Part shown: piece by piece, positions 44,891 to 56,150 of the stretch | Layout of the letters: every line of letters begins with the position of its first letter | Position numbering within the stretch: position 1 is the first letter of the stretch | Source of the DNA: Toxotes chatareus | Lineage: Eukaryota; Chordata; Actinopteri; Toxotidae | Assembly (NCBI GenBank): GCA_016801885.1 | Contig: JAFBJY010001397.1 | Coordinates: 156,432 to 220,431 of the forward strand | Direction: 5' to 3' | DNA length: 64,000 nucleotides | Notes under the pieces: model-generated | The model's input: only the letters and a program-made list of their open reading frames with translations | Databases searched by the model: none | Told to the model about the DNA's origin: nothing | Position numbers and translations under genes: made by a program

Positions 44891-45290
44891 TGTTGACCTT
44901 CTCTCAAACGCTAATGGTCCAAGATCTCAGGAGATTGCTGAAAAGCAATGCATTGCCGACATACTACCATACAAAGGCATTTATACGCCATCATAAAGCC
45001 ACGCCCACAGGTGAGAGCACAAGCTGCATGAGCAAAGCATAATTCCACTCACTTTCTTCTGCCCCTTCTCCGAAATTCCCAGTGGGTGAACTTTGAATTT
45101 CCTGAATTTCTGAATTATTTTACTGATTGTGAGAATGATTTCAGCATCCAACAATACAAAATCACATTCTGTCCCTTTTTTACATTACCAATCCATTAAA
45201 CATGTACAAAATTACATTGCCAAATCTCACGTAACAACCCAGAATCATACACAAAAGAAAGTAGTGGCCCAAACCTGTCCAGCAATCTTG
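44891..45290. other. Spacer of the inverted duplication, unassigned part
   Basis: No recognised gene. Frames near 44,802-45,042 run through CA-repeat sequence. Confidence 0.4.
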
Positions 45291-45296
45291 TGAGGA

Positions 45297-45560
45297 ACAA
45301 TAGCTCAACAGGTTGCAAGAGTGAGTGAAACATCAAAGTCTGTGAGTTCAATCCCAGGGGCTGTGTTGCTTTCTTTATTACCATGCGCTCCAAATTATGA
45401 TACATACAAATACTATTTTTTTTCTTTATGTACTATGTGAACACTTGATTTATTTTTTCTCTGTCTACAACCAAGCATATGACTTTTAATGCATGCATGC
45501 TCTGTATGCAGGTTGCATACTCATCCTCTTTAAATTAGATTTAATGGAAAACTGTATATT
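45297..45560 (+). mobile_element. tRNA-derived SINE, copy A (in the spacer)
   Basis: A-box-like TAGCTCAACAGG at 45,301-45,312 and B-box-like GAGTTCAATCCC at 45,344-45,355, then a body with TTATGTACTATGTGAACACT and TCTACAACCAAGCATATGAC shared with copy B. Head spacing fits a tRNA-like promoter. No homology to copy B is seen upstream of the head, so the repeat starts there. Confidence 0.55.
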
Positions 45561-46130
45561 TATAGTAAAATTGGTAAGAATGACACATTTCTTACTTGCT
45601 AAGAAAAGCTTGTTTTGTTTCCACACATATCACGCTCACAATATAATAAAATACAAACTTTAAACATGATGCAACTTTTTATACTAACATGAATGAACTC
45701 TCTTTACCTAAATTCCCTGCCTTACAGCAACATTGCTGACATCTTGGATCACATCCCTGAGTTAAACAGAATCAGATGAATATCACCACTTTTACAGCTC
45801 TCAGTACATCCACACAAAGCGACCATCTGGATTACTTTCATTTCCATTTGTATAACTTTGCCCATCCCTGACAAACAGCTCAACGACACACTGAAAAGAC
45901 CTGACTGATCACACCTGGCTGAACTGTCCCTATCACTGAGCTACCTCAGTTCACATTTATATCACCTCTTGATCAAATGACAATACACCCACACATAAGA
46001 CACTGTCTGCACAGCTACAAATTAATTTTTTTCATACATTCATAACCACAGAAAATGAGCTCTTACACACACAAAAACCACCTTTGTTTCAGTAATTGAG
46101 AAAATGAGCACAAACTGCCCTGTGAAGCTG
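45561..46130. other. Spacer, no recognised feature
   Basis: AT-rich sequence between the two SINE copies. No gene or repeat identified. Confidence 0.4.
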
Positions 46131-46135
46131 AAAGG

Positions 46136-46680
46136 GCAATAGCTCAACAGGTTACACAAATGAGTAGAGTGTTAAAGACTGTGAGTTCAAAGCCAGATGA
46201 TGCCATATGTTCTTTATGACCATGCACTCCATGTTATCATACATTATTACTATTCATTCTAGTTATCACTAGTTACTAATTTTGCAAATTTTATGCTTTA
46301 TGTACTACAGTCAAGCCTGAAATTATTCATAACCCTGGCAAATTTTGACTTAAAGTTACTTTTAAATGTAAATCAAAGGTGAGAAATATTTTTTTTCCAC
46401 AATGATGCCTCTTGTACATCGTCTTATTATCTTCTGGGAGACGCCTGTGTCATTTCCAATCAAGAAAACACTTGCTGGTTGAATAAAAGTAACTTTAAGT
46501 CAAAATTTGCCAGGGGTATGAATAATTTCGGGCTTGACTGTAAATGGACACTTGGTATATATTTTCTCTGTCTACAACCAAGCATATGACTTTTATTGAT
46601 ACATACTCTGTAATACAGGTTGCCATAATCATCCCCTTAACATTAATGGGAAACAACATATTTCTTTCATAAATCACATA
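46136..46680 (+). mobile_element. tRNA-derived SINE, copy B, split by a MITE
   Basis: A-box-like TAGCTCAACAGG at 46,140-46,151 and B-box-like GAGTTCAAAGCC at 46,183-46,194. The body matches copy A up to TTTATGTACTA (46,307) and again from about 46,545 (ACACTTGG, TCTACAACCAAGCATATGAC). The 233-bp Tc1-like MITE lies between. Copy A gives the empty site. Confidence 0.6.
46308..46540. mobile_element. Tc1/mariner-type MITE
   Basis: 233 bp with long terminal inverted repeats starting CAGTCAAGCCTGAAATTATT and ending in the complement (CGGGCTTGACTG), paired over about 60 bp through CAAATTTTGACTTAAAGTTA. TA target duplication at 46,306-46,307 and 46,541-46,542. No coding capacity. Confidence 0.9.
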
Positions 46681-46689
46681 TGGTGAAAC

Positions 46690-47279
46690 TCACTCATACT
46701 CTCACATACCAAAGACTGCCTGACTTAACTTTAACCTACCTTAACAATGCAGCCCTGAGAAAAAAAAAACTTTCACATTGTACATTGATGCCTTGTGTAA
46801 GAGTGTCTGCTCTGTCTGCAAACATGTGGACACACTCCTAACACAACTCAGTCAACCTATTGTCTATGCAGTTTGAATACTTGCCAGACAAAATACACAT
46901 CTCTACATGTAAATTCACTCACACAAACACTTCATCTTTACACAAGATAACCACCTACCTGTAACTTTCACTTATTCAAATACATTCTCATCAGACCCTG
47001 ACCTGACCCATTTCCTCTCACATTCTCTACTCTGACCAAACTCTGCATTTTCACACACTAAAAACAAACACCATGAAGGGGAGGAGCCACTCCATGTTTA
47101 AAATCAAATCATTCCATTATTTGATGATCTCTACCTGTTAAACCTCAAGAGCAGCTCTGCAGTGTTTCCATCTGTGTTCATGTTGCTGTTTGAGGGTTAA
47201 GACTTGGTTTCAGGGTTAGAATTTGGTTTTGGTTAGGGTTAGGGAATGCATTATGTCCGCAAGTATCCTCACAAAGACA
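46690..47279. other. Spacer, no recognised gene
   Basis: No gene or TE boundary recognised. GGTTAGGGTTAGGG at about 47,231-47,244 is a two-unit telomere-like match only. Confidence 0.4.
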
Positions 47280-47291
47280 CAAGTACCAGTA

Positions 47292-47325
<34 letters not shown>

Positions 47326-48491
47326 TCCTTTGATGCCTTTGATGTATCAACATTCTACAGTCTGATGTCACAGGCTGCAGTAAGTGGACACACAGCCAGA
47401 GACAAGTTCAGAAGTCAAACAGGAGCAGAAACAGTTGGACTGGACAGGACTTGCTCATGATTTAGGAAGAAAGAACCACTCAGATATTTCTGCACAATTA
47501 TTGACAAGGAAGGGAGGAGCTACTGCTGTTACAAGGACAAGAGGAAACTACAGGAAAGTCCAGATCACCTCCAAGGTTTTCAGTAAGTCAATACATGTTA
47601 GTAGTTCATGTCAGTGTCTAGTTTAGAAGTTAATTTTTTGAAATGTTTTGTCCAAATGATATGTTTGTGAAATTGGGACGACAAGTAATCATACCCATAA
47701 GCCCAGCGGTTTGATTGTGTGCTTATCATTCATGGATAATGTTCAGTTTTGTGTTTTTTTTATGCTGATCATGATTATGAGATATTCTCATGGCTGCTCA
47801 ACTTCTTAACTTTTTTTGGTGTGATGCACTGTAGTTTTTGTGAAAAGAAAGGATTTCTAGGAAGTCTGTACTGTCTGCAACAAGATCCTTTCTAAAGAAA
47901 TTCTAATGGAAATGATGGAGCATAAAATCCACAGTCCCTGTCCTGTGGAAAAGTTGACTTCCAGAGTTGAAAAGAAGCAAACATGAGGCTTCAACAGTCT
48001 GAGTAGATCAAGTTTCTATCTTCCAGGTATTTTTAGTCCAAAATTCCCCTCTTTGTGTTTCTACACCTAATGTTTCCTTGCAAAGCTGTGGTGGACAGAT
48101 GGCAACACAGAGAGGAATTTTGGAATTACTGTTTGCACAGAAATAGGACTGTGGATTTTGTGGCCTATCATTTCCACAGAAATTGTTTAAAGAAGGGATC
48201 TCCTGGCAGCCAGTATGGACAGCAGGAAGAATTAGATCAAACACCAGTGCTTTGAATGTGGAAATGGGAATGTGAGTATATCTTGAAGTGATTTGGGTTT
48301 TTTATGCCTTTATTATGGACAGTAGAGAGATGACAGGAAATCAGGTGGAGGCAGAGGCATCAATGTTTCCAGTGGAAAGTGAATTAGGGATGTTGTGGTA
48401 GATGTTCAGAAGCTTAAGGTTGTTACAGAGGTGCCCTGAAAAGTAGCATATTATGGGGTTTTTCCATTAGCACATAAGCTGTGATGGCATG
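47280..48491 (-). repeat. Inner right arm of the giant inverted duplication
   Basis: Inverse of 43,545-44,890, with a longer GT microsatellite (47,297-47,322). Continues without interruption into the main right arm at 48,487-48,491 (GCATG), the site where the left arm carries the solo LTR. Confidence 0.9.
47384..47626 (+). other. Conserved exon-like module, copy 4 (DW-x-GLAHDLG)
   Basis: Plus-strand partner of 44,458-44,703 in the right arm. 80 codons, with the donor-like AGTAAGTCAA near 47,583. See 13,054. Confidence 0.45.
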
Positions 48492-48944
48492 CATTTCCAT
48501 TACAGCCTCACAGGAGTTAGCAGGGTAGCTGTGCCAAATTGCACTGTGTTGGTCCTGCTTGGTAGCAGAGCTGACCATTGCCAACCTATGACATTCTCCT
48601 CCCTTTAGCTGTGTCTGCAGTCGCTACACTCCTGTGTGTCTATGCTGTAGACTAGAGAGAAAGCTCTGTTCTTAATTCTCTCTGTTTTCAGCTCTCAAGA
48701 CTTTTGCAGCTTCTACCTGAACCTCTGTGATCTGGGGTTTACTTTCACTCCTCTGTTCCAGTTTGGACTTTCAGATATCAGCCTTATTTCACTGTTTACT
48801 GATCATTTTCAGCCACATCACAGCTGTTATGTTACTACTAATGCAAAGCAAACTTTTTGCTGTTTCTTTTCAACTACGAAAAGGTTGTTAGAAAATGAAA
48901 TGTGTTTATCAGTGTGTTAGTATCACTTTATTAGTGGTTCAGAT

Positions 48945-49272
48945 CAGTGGCGGTTTTTGGCATGGACAGACCGGGCAGCTGCACGGGGCGGCATCACATG
49001 GGGGGCGGCACAACCACGTGAAAGAAAAAAAAATAATCTGCACCGCTAAGCGGTTTTCTATTATCTATCATATTACTTTGTGGGGAATGAGCAAATTGGC
49101 GCCCCCTGCAGCTGCAGGCACCCTTGCTTGCTGAGAAGGTGCCGTGCTCAGAAGCTGTGTGAGGAGGGGAACGGGTAGAGGGGCGTGGGGGACAGTTCAC
49201 CTCTGGGTCTCTCCCAAATGGAATGGACAAGGCGGGAGGGAGGTCTTGCCCAGGGAGTAATTCAATGTACTG
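48945..49272. mobile_element. Nonautonomous hAT-like element (right copy)
   Basis: Inverse of 38,448-38,755: starts CAGTGGCGGTTTTTGGCATG and ends CAATGTACTG, with target duplications GTTCAGAT at 48,937-48,944 and 49,273-49,280. It is slightly longer than the left copy (for example GGGGGGCGGCAC at 49,000). Confidence 0.8.
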
Positions 49273-49654
49273 GTTCAGATGAACAAATCAGTTTGCTGTG
49301 CAGTAAAGTGGAAGAAACACTTGCAGCGTTCCAGCACAGTTTTAGTGACAGTGGCTGTTCACAGCATGGCTTAATGTGAGTACACCTCCACAATGGAAAA
49401 CACTATTTGTTAGAACGAGGAGTATATTGATTTTAGATGTCACATTTCCAGGCCACTCACCTTTTCAGTTTAGTATAAGGAAGCTGGCATATTTGTTTGG
49501 AAAGCTTGCACTGTGGTTTTGGAAGCCACGCCTCCTTGTCTCTTATGGCCCCCAGTCAAGTTCTCTACATCCTAAACAATATTTTCCCTTTTGAAACCAA
49601 AATAAAAGTTTTGTGTTCATGGTGATATATACATTGATAATTGGAAACTTACGG

Positions 49655-50255
49655 TCATTGGTAAATCTTTGGTCTGGGCCTGCTGCTTTCCGTGGGTGTG
49701 TTTTCCGCAGAGCAGCCCGCACCTCCACTGATGTCACAGAGAGCAGTGTGTCCTGTGTCCCTTCTGTGGCCACAGCTCCTCTCTTTGAGCGTTGTTGAGC
49801 TCATCAGGGAGTGTGCTGTGGGTGGAGATGTTCATCAGGTTTTTCTCTCTGTAGTCTGTGATGCGCTGGATTCCTTGCCACATGCGCCGTGGGTCTGAGG
49901 TGCTGTAGTAATCCTCCAGCTTCAGTCTGTACTGTCTCTTGGCCTGTCTTTTTGTATTCCTCAGCAGTGCCTGAGACATAAGCAGCAGAGCGAGCACGTA
50001 GCATGGACCACACTTCACAGTTTATCCAGGGTTTGTTATTGGGGTAGGTTTTAATTCATTTTGTGGGAATGATATTGTCCGTGCATGTGCTGATGTAACC
50101 AGTAACTGCTGCAGCATTCTCCTCTAAGTCCACAGTAGACTCCTCTCTAAAGGCAGCAGTTTTGAACACCTCCCAGTCTGTGTTGTTAAAGCAGTCCTGA
50201 AGCATCTGCTCTGATTCTGCATTCCATACTTTAACAGTTCTGCAGACAGGTAGTG
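49655..50255 (-). pseudogene. Non-LTR retrotransposon ORF2 fragment (right copy)
   Basis: Mirror of 37,430-38,056. It lacks about 37 bp present on the left between the EEYKK codons and the AKRQ-equivalent codons. In the right copy this gives an uninterrupted read KRQAKRQYRLKLEDYYSTSD, whereas the left copy has the longer insert and a stop. Confidence 0.65.
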
Positions 50256-51283
50256 CTTGAGGAGCTTATAAACAAAGAACCAGAGAACAGCAAGAAATCA
50301 GGCCTCAGGTTTCAATAAAGATATTCAAACTGACTGCAAGTGTCAGTGAAGGAAGTCAGTAGCGACACTATAGGTAAATGAATTGATACCTAAACTTGGT
50401 TCATGTCTAAGCAGAATTTTTAGGCCCTGTTTGAATTTGCTACCATGGATAGATGTCTGTTACCCTCCCTGTCTAATTTAGATGAAGTTTTGGTGTTTGT
50501 CACTTTAACCATTAATATTTATTTCATTTCTTTTTCAGTCTATTTACACAAAATTATCTAAACAAAGGTTCATAGACTGAAAAGGTTCTGGAAAGTTCTC
50601 TTGAAAAATGGATCCTAAATTTAACTCTAACAAATTGCACAGTCCTGAAGCACTAATGAAATATTTGATTGGTGTGTTGGAGTAAAGTGAGACACACACA
50701 CATCGTGTTTAGATGTAACAGAGCCCACAGCCATTCTGAAGAATGACACAATCAGAAAATCCATTTGGCCTTTGAGGAATTTAATTGTGTGCCTGGTCTA
50801 TGTGGAACAGCTTGTGTGATACATTATGTTTCTGTTTGTTTTCTATGAAACTGTGAATATTATTAGCTGACTGGATGAATAGACCACAAGAGACATTTGT
50901 TTGTGCAGATAGATGAGACCTTAATGTGTCTACTAACCCTTATTTTAAGATGCACACACACACTTTGTTCTGCAAGTGGTTATAGTTTGTTATGTCAGAG
51001 CAGCATCAGGTAAAACAATGAAGCTTTATAATTTTATTATTATGACCACAATTACACCACAAGAACCAGTTTGACTCTGTCATTTACAGCGTCTGTGTTT
51101 CCAGTTCACCATTCACCTCACAATGATGTACTTTATTTCTTCATGATGACATTTTCTTGGTGGTCGGACAAAATGTTTCTATAGTAATGTGATCATTATT
51201 CTGTGACTGTGACAGGAGGAGTTCAGTGAATTGATGTGACTCGTCTGTGCTCTTTCACTGCTCATTTTAATGAAGTATATATT

Positions 51284-51977
51284 TACGGTGGCCGAGAGAG
51301 GCCGCACAAATACAAAAGCCGCAACACAAATACATTAAGCCACAACACAAATACAAAAGCCACAACACAAATACAAAAGCCGCAACACAAATACATTAAG
51401 CCACAACACAAATATAAAAAAGCATAACACAAATACATTAAGCCACAACACAAATACAAAAGCCACAACACAAATACATTAACCCACAACGGAAATATAT
51501 GACAACGGAAGTTAGCCTCAAAACGGAAGTAAGCCAGATGGGACTACAAGACTACGCTGGGACGCAGCTAGGAGGAGTTCTGTTTTGCTAAGTATGTGAA
51601 ACGTAATTCAAAAGATTATAATTATTGCTGTGGTTATGTGATTGTTACAAATGATCGATGCTAATACCCGTTTTAATATTTATGAACTGTGACATCTGAT
51701 TTATTATGACGCTAATGTCGTTCCTAGCTGCGTCCCAGCGTAGTCTCGTAGTCCCGTCTGGCTTACTTCCGTTTTGAGGCTAACTTCCGTTGTCATATAT
51801 TTCCGTTATTTGTGTTGCGGCTTTTGTATTTGTGTTGTGGCTTAATGTATTTGTGTTGCGGCTTTTGTATTTGTGTTGTGGCTTTTGTATTTGTGTTGTG
51901 GCTTAATGTATTTGTGTTGCGGCTTTTGTATTTGTGTTGCGGCTTTTGTATTTCTGCGGCCTCTCTCGGCCACCGTA
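51284..51977. mobile_element. 694-bp foldback DNA element with subterminal repeat arrays
   Basis: Ends TACGGTGGCCGAGAGAGGCC and its exact complement. Inside each end is an array of AAATACAAAAGCC/GCAACAC-type units. The halves pair again through CAACGGAAGTTAGCCTCAAA and TAGCTGCGTCCCAGCGTAGT-type segments. It is flanked by TATATATT/TATATT, a 6-8-bp target duplication of ambiguous register. Absent from the left arm, where GGAATATATACTTC (36,403-36,416) is uninterrupted. Superfamily uncertain (hAT- or Mutator-like size of duplication). Confidence 0.85.
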
Positions 51978-52692
51978 TATATTCCCTCTCTGTATTATGA
52001 TATTGGATTGTAACTCAGCTTTACCACAACACTGTCATTGTACACCTGTATGTTTTGTTCACCGTGTTGATCCATCTGTCTTCCTGTATTCATTCTCTCA
52101 CTCCCTCGCTCACTACAACCACATACACTAAATACACTAAAGTGTAGTAAACTGTGGAAAAGCAAATCCATTGTGTGTGAAACATAATGTGGCTGGATGA
52201 TGTTCAGAGGAAACAGATTTTCTGAATGAATGAGGTAATGAAGTTTATTAACAGCAGTGGATGTGGGAGACTGGGGTTTGTATCCAGAGTCCACTCTGTG
52301 GTTAGGTTTGGTATTTACAGCTATTTAACAATACACACAAGCTAACTTGCATACGGCCTAATACAAATGTCACACACAGACATTTCATCAGAGAGACCAG
52401 CTCTCAGAAATAAGTCCAGCAGTGGAGACAGTCCAACAGGCTCCACATGTTTCTGCACTACTCTACTACTGTGCTGAGAGGAGACTGTACTGAAGCTGTC
52501 AGCTGTACCATCAGCCTCTGAGGCTGCTCTGCTCTCTGTGTCACACACTGCTACTGTACATGAAGACTGCTGTCAGCTCGGCTCAGCTCCACTCATCACT
52601 AACTTCATTTAGAGCAAACAGAGCTCTGCTGTAACAGGAAGCAGCAGAAAGTCAGAGGCTTCGCCGTGAGGAGCGCAGACCTCTCTGTCATG

Positions 52693-52929
52693 TCAGGTGT
52701 TTTCAGGAAGGGACGTCACTTCACAGACCTTCACTACTCGAGTCAGCATCAGACGGACACACGCACAATAAACATCCACGGTAGCTGGAATTTCCCTCTC
52801 AGCTCCGGTGTTTCCTAGTGGAAAACGCCAGGACATGAAATGAAAAGAGTGAAACGATCCTTTGCCTTGAAATCCAAAGAGGAAAGCGACGGCGGGGATC
52901 CACACGGTGTGTATCCAGAAGTAAAGCAT
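52693..52929 (-). other. Candidate first exon with signal peptide (right copy)
   Basis: Mirror of 35,459-35,695, with a Pro-to-Leu change in FPLGNTG. The two copies point toward each other. See the left copy for the reasoning. Confidence 0.3.
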
Positions 52930-53484
52930 GGTGTCCTTTAATCAGCTGCAAAAGCTCCGCGCTCTTCCCGACGAAGCTCCGTGTCCAGCGGTTCATTTCC
53001 AGAAGAGAAAGCGCTGCAGATGAAGCCGAGCGGAGGAAGAAATCCCAGTGTGAACGCTGCTGATGAACACAAGAGCTGGAGACTCTGTCGCTGCTTCTTC
53101 TGCTGCTTTCACACGGACATTAGCGACCCCTACCGGAACTTTTATCCAGAGAGGAAGAGACTGTATCTGTGTGTGCTCAGTATGTTGCTACTAAAGCAGC
53201 GTTTCATGGTTCAGGACTGACAGCAGGACTAATCTGGATAAGTCCAACTCATTTCATTCAGCTCCACAACCATGATTTGTCACATGGAGTGAAGTGAAGC
53301 CAGTGAAGAGGAGGGAATGGGAGGAGGAAGCAACACAATGTGTTTGCTGGTCTCTGATTGGACCTTAGTCAGCAGTTTGTCTCTGTGTTATTCTGTCTCT
53401 GCACCGTTAAACATTCATACTCAGGTGGACAGTCACAGTGGACACTGTCTAATGTCCAGAGGAAAAAAAAGTTCTTTTATCAAG

Positions 53485-53596
53485 TCAGGTCTGTTTCATG
53501 TTGGTCAAACTGGTCAGGTGGAGGAAATGGAAATGATTTCTGCACTCACACTGAAAGCTTTCATACATTATTGCTGTCCACATGAGACCAGATGAC
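53485..53596 (-). repeat. Outer right segment 1 of the inverted duplication
   Basis: TCAGGTCTGTTTCATGTTGG through CATTATTGCTGTCCACATGA pairs with 25,855-25,968. It directly adjoins the main arm, showing that the left-arm stretch 25,969-35,029 is an interruption. Confidence 0.8.
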
Positions 53597-54879
53597 CAGA
53601 GACTTGATGCAGGTTAGTTAAGGCGATGTAGTTGCTGTGTGTGTTATAAGAAGTCCTCCATTCCCATGTTCCCCAGGCCTCACACTGCTTTCTCTGTTTC
53701 AAAGGTGAGACATATGATTAGGGAATTTGGGATGTAGGGGGTTGCAATGGTAGAAAGGAAGCACCAAACTAATATATTCAAAAACATCAAAGACATCATA
53801 CAAGATTTTACTGCGGTGATGTAATATTTGGTTGCTATGGAAACCTGTGTGTCAATAATAGCCTGTTCAAAGTCAGGTTCACACTGTGGTGCAGCTTCAC
53901 CAAAGCTTTACAGTTAATGTTCATAACAAACACAAAGGATTTAATTTAGGTTCTTCCTCAATGGTCAGAATACATCAAAGGCAGGTCAATTGATGACATC
54001 ACAGTCGGTGACATCACAGAGACACCAGGTCAGAAATATATCAAACAGAGGACACCAGAATACATCAAAGGCACATCAAAGGCAGGTCAACTGATGACAT
54101 CACAGTGACATGACAGAGACACCAAGCTGTTTATAAATAAGACCTGTGGTCTTTGAGGATCAGATCTCACCCACACCTGCAGTAAACTTTACAAAGTCTA
54201 GAAAAGACTTTGCAGCTCCCCTGTTCCCCATTACTGCAGACAGGGGCCACTACTAGTGCAGGGGAGCCCACTACCCTGCACAGCTAACTGCAGCAGACAT
54301 TACAACGTCTAGAAAAGACTTTGCAGCTCCCCTGTGCCCCACTACTACTGCTCCCCTGCAGTAGCGGGCACAGTAGCGGGCTCCCATGCAGTAGTGGGCG
54401 AAGGGGAGCTGCCGCCACCGTCTGCATTAAGTGAAGCTTCCATTGTGTCTGTGGTCCCCTTTTAAACCCATCTTTTTTGGAAAAAAAAGATATTTAAATC
54501 TGTATCTGTAACAACTTTTCTTTTTAAAGGGTAATTTTAATCTTTCTATAGGATTATAAATAAGAACATTTTTAAAGATTTTAAATACATAATGCCCGTG
54601 CCCCATGGAGCACTCATACAGAGTGCTGCGTCTCCTCACCTAACCGAACCTCATCACCCCCAAATCTATCTATCTCAATCTATCACACTCACCTGTGTAA
54701 AAAAAAAAATAAGGGTAGTTTTTTATTATGTGTGTGTAATATATAGAGAGCTTAGATGAAGCTGCATACTTTCAATATCTGTCTTATGGGGAATCTAAAT
54801 ATACATACTGTTCATTTTTGTTTGCTTTATGTCACTGTTGTTTTTGCACATTGTGTAAAAGTGTATGTACATTTGTGTC
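53597..54879. other. Right-only stretch within the inverted duplication
   Basis: Interrupts pairing between CCAGATG (53,590-53,596) and the GT run at 54,886. It contains two internal duplications: TACATCAAAGGCAGGTCAA-type text at 53,971 and 54,060, and GTCTAGAAAAGACTTTGCAG at 54,196 and 54,308. No gene or clear TE ends. Confidence 0.55.
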
Positions 54880-55395
54880 CTAGAGTGTGTGTGTGTGTGT
54901 GTGTGTTGTGGCACAGTTATCTTTATATTTTTAGGTTTCTTCAAAGTTTAGAAACAGAATTTAACCTGAGAAACCTCCTCTGTCAGAACATGTCGTCCAC
55001 ATTGCATTTTTTCATTAGAGAGAAAAATTCGGATTCATTTTACAGAGTTCAGTCCACTCATGTCCACTGCTGAGTTCAAAGCTCCTGACCTCTAAGAGCC
55101 TTGTTTCATAATTCATTTCCAGCCCACAGTGTTTCTGTCCTCCAGCAAACCTTTGGATGTCAGTGTGTCAAGCTAATGTTGGTGAATCTGAGGCTGTGTT
55201 GACTGAGAGAAGAAGCTGTGAGATCTTTTAGACCCTGAGGACTCACTCTGGACTGATTTGATAGATGCTCCACAAATAAAAGTGCTTCTCCACTCAACTA
55301 ACTGAAGCTGCTTTTGGTCAAAGAGATATTCATGTGTTCACTGTTCACTCAGGACCATTCAGCTGGGTTGGTGAATTCAGCAGCAGCTGAACTGT
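54880..55395 (-). repeat. Outer right segment 2 of the inverted duplication
   Basis: Pairs with about 25,310-25,850 (GT run, TTATCTTTATATTTTTAGGT, AACCTTTGGATGTCAGTGTG). More diverged than the inner arms. Pairing ends at GGTGAATTCAGCAGCAGCTG. Confidence 0.8.
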
Positions 55396-56150
55396 ACACA
55401 ACTACTAACAGATAGATGGAGTGTGTACAACATTCATGTTAATGTATCTGCTGAAATCCTGTTGGAAGTAGCATAAAGTGGCCTCCAGGCTGATGGCAGT
55501 AACCTGCTGCAATTAGCCAAAAATGACCCCAGTTAGCCTCTATAATGAAGTTCACACATATTATTATTTGCAACACAGGATGAAGACAATTAGTTTTAAA
55601 AAAATAATGAAGGTTTATGAGAGTTGCTACTTTATTTTTAATCCTGTTGCTGTAGATTTTCCTCAACTCCAAACAATGTGGACTGTGAAGTGAAGCGTTA
55701 ACAACCTCTCAGTCAGCACCATGGAAAGAGGCAGAGATGACTGCTGTTCTCTCTACAGTACAAAACAATTATCACTGTTTACACTTTTTATTTTTCTCAT
55801 ATGGTTCCATTTTTTCAGTGTTACTTCAAATTGATGAAATCACAGTTGCACAATCATCTCTCTATCATCTCTCATTTCCGTCCTACATTTTTTTTCCCCA
55901 GATCCCAAGTCCAGTTCTCCTGCACTGCAGCCTCGTCTCCACTGACTCTACTGTTTCAGCTCTTCGTTGAAATCTCTTTGTGCCACCTGGTAAAAACTGC
56001 AGCCTGTGTTTACTCCTGACAGATGCTGCTGAATGACTCACGGTACAGGAGCATGACAGTTCCTCCAATTCGGCCTTGAAATCAGTGTCTGCTGGTTCCA
56101 TTGTTGGTCACTTCAGACTGTTATGCAAAGACCAGGAACACAGGGAAAAT
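55396..56150. other. Unassigned DNA
   Basis: No recognised gene or TE. Frames of 68-77 codons are pyrimidine-rich without domains. Confidence 0.4.

Larger units (their letters stand above)
48491..53478 (-). repeat. Main right arm of the giant inverted duplication
   Basis: Inverse of 35,030-39,213. It holds the second copies of the hAT-like element, the LINE fragment and the signal-peptide frame, plus the right-only foldback element and about 120 bp near 53,088-53,210. Outer pairing runs to TCCAGAGGAAAAAAAAGTTC (53,454-53,473), where the left arm has its 9-kb interruption. Confidence 0.92.

Noticed and set aside
47231..47244. Telomere-like GGTTAGGGTTAGGG
   Set aside because: Only two units, in the middle of unique-looking DNA. 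Not evidence of a telomere or a fusion.
51236..52000. Open frames rich in CGLMYLC and NTNTKA repeats
   Set aside because: They translate the repeat arrays in the arms of the foldback element; the two strands mirror each other.
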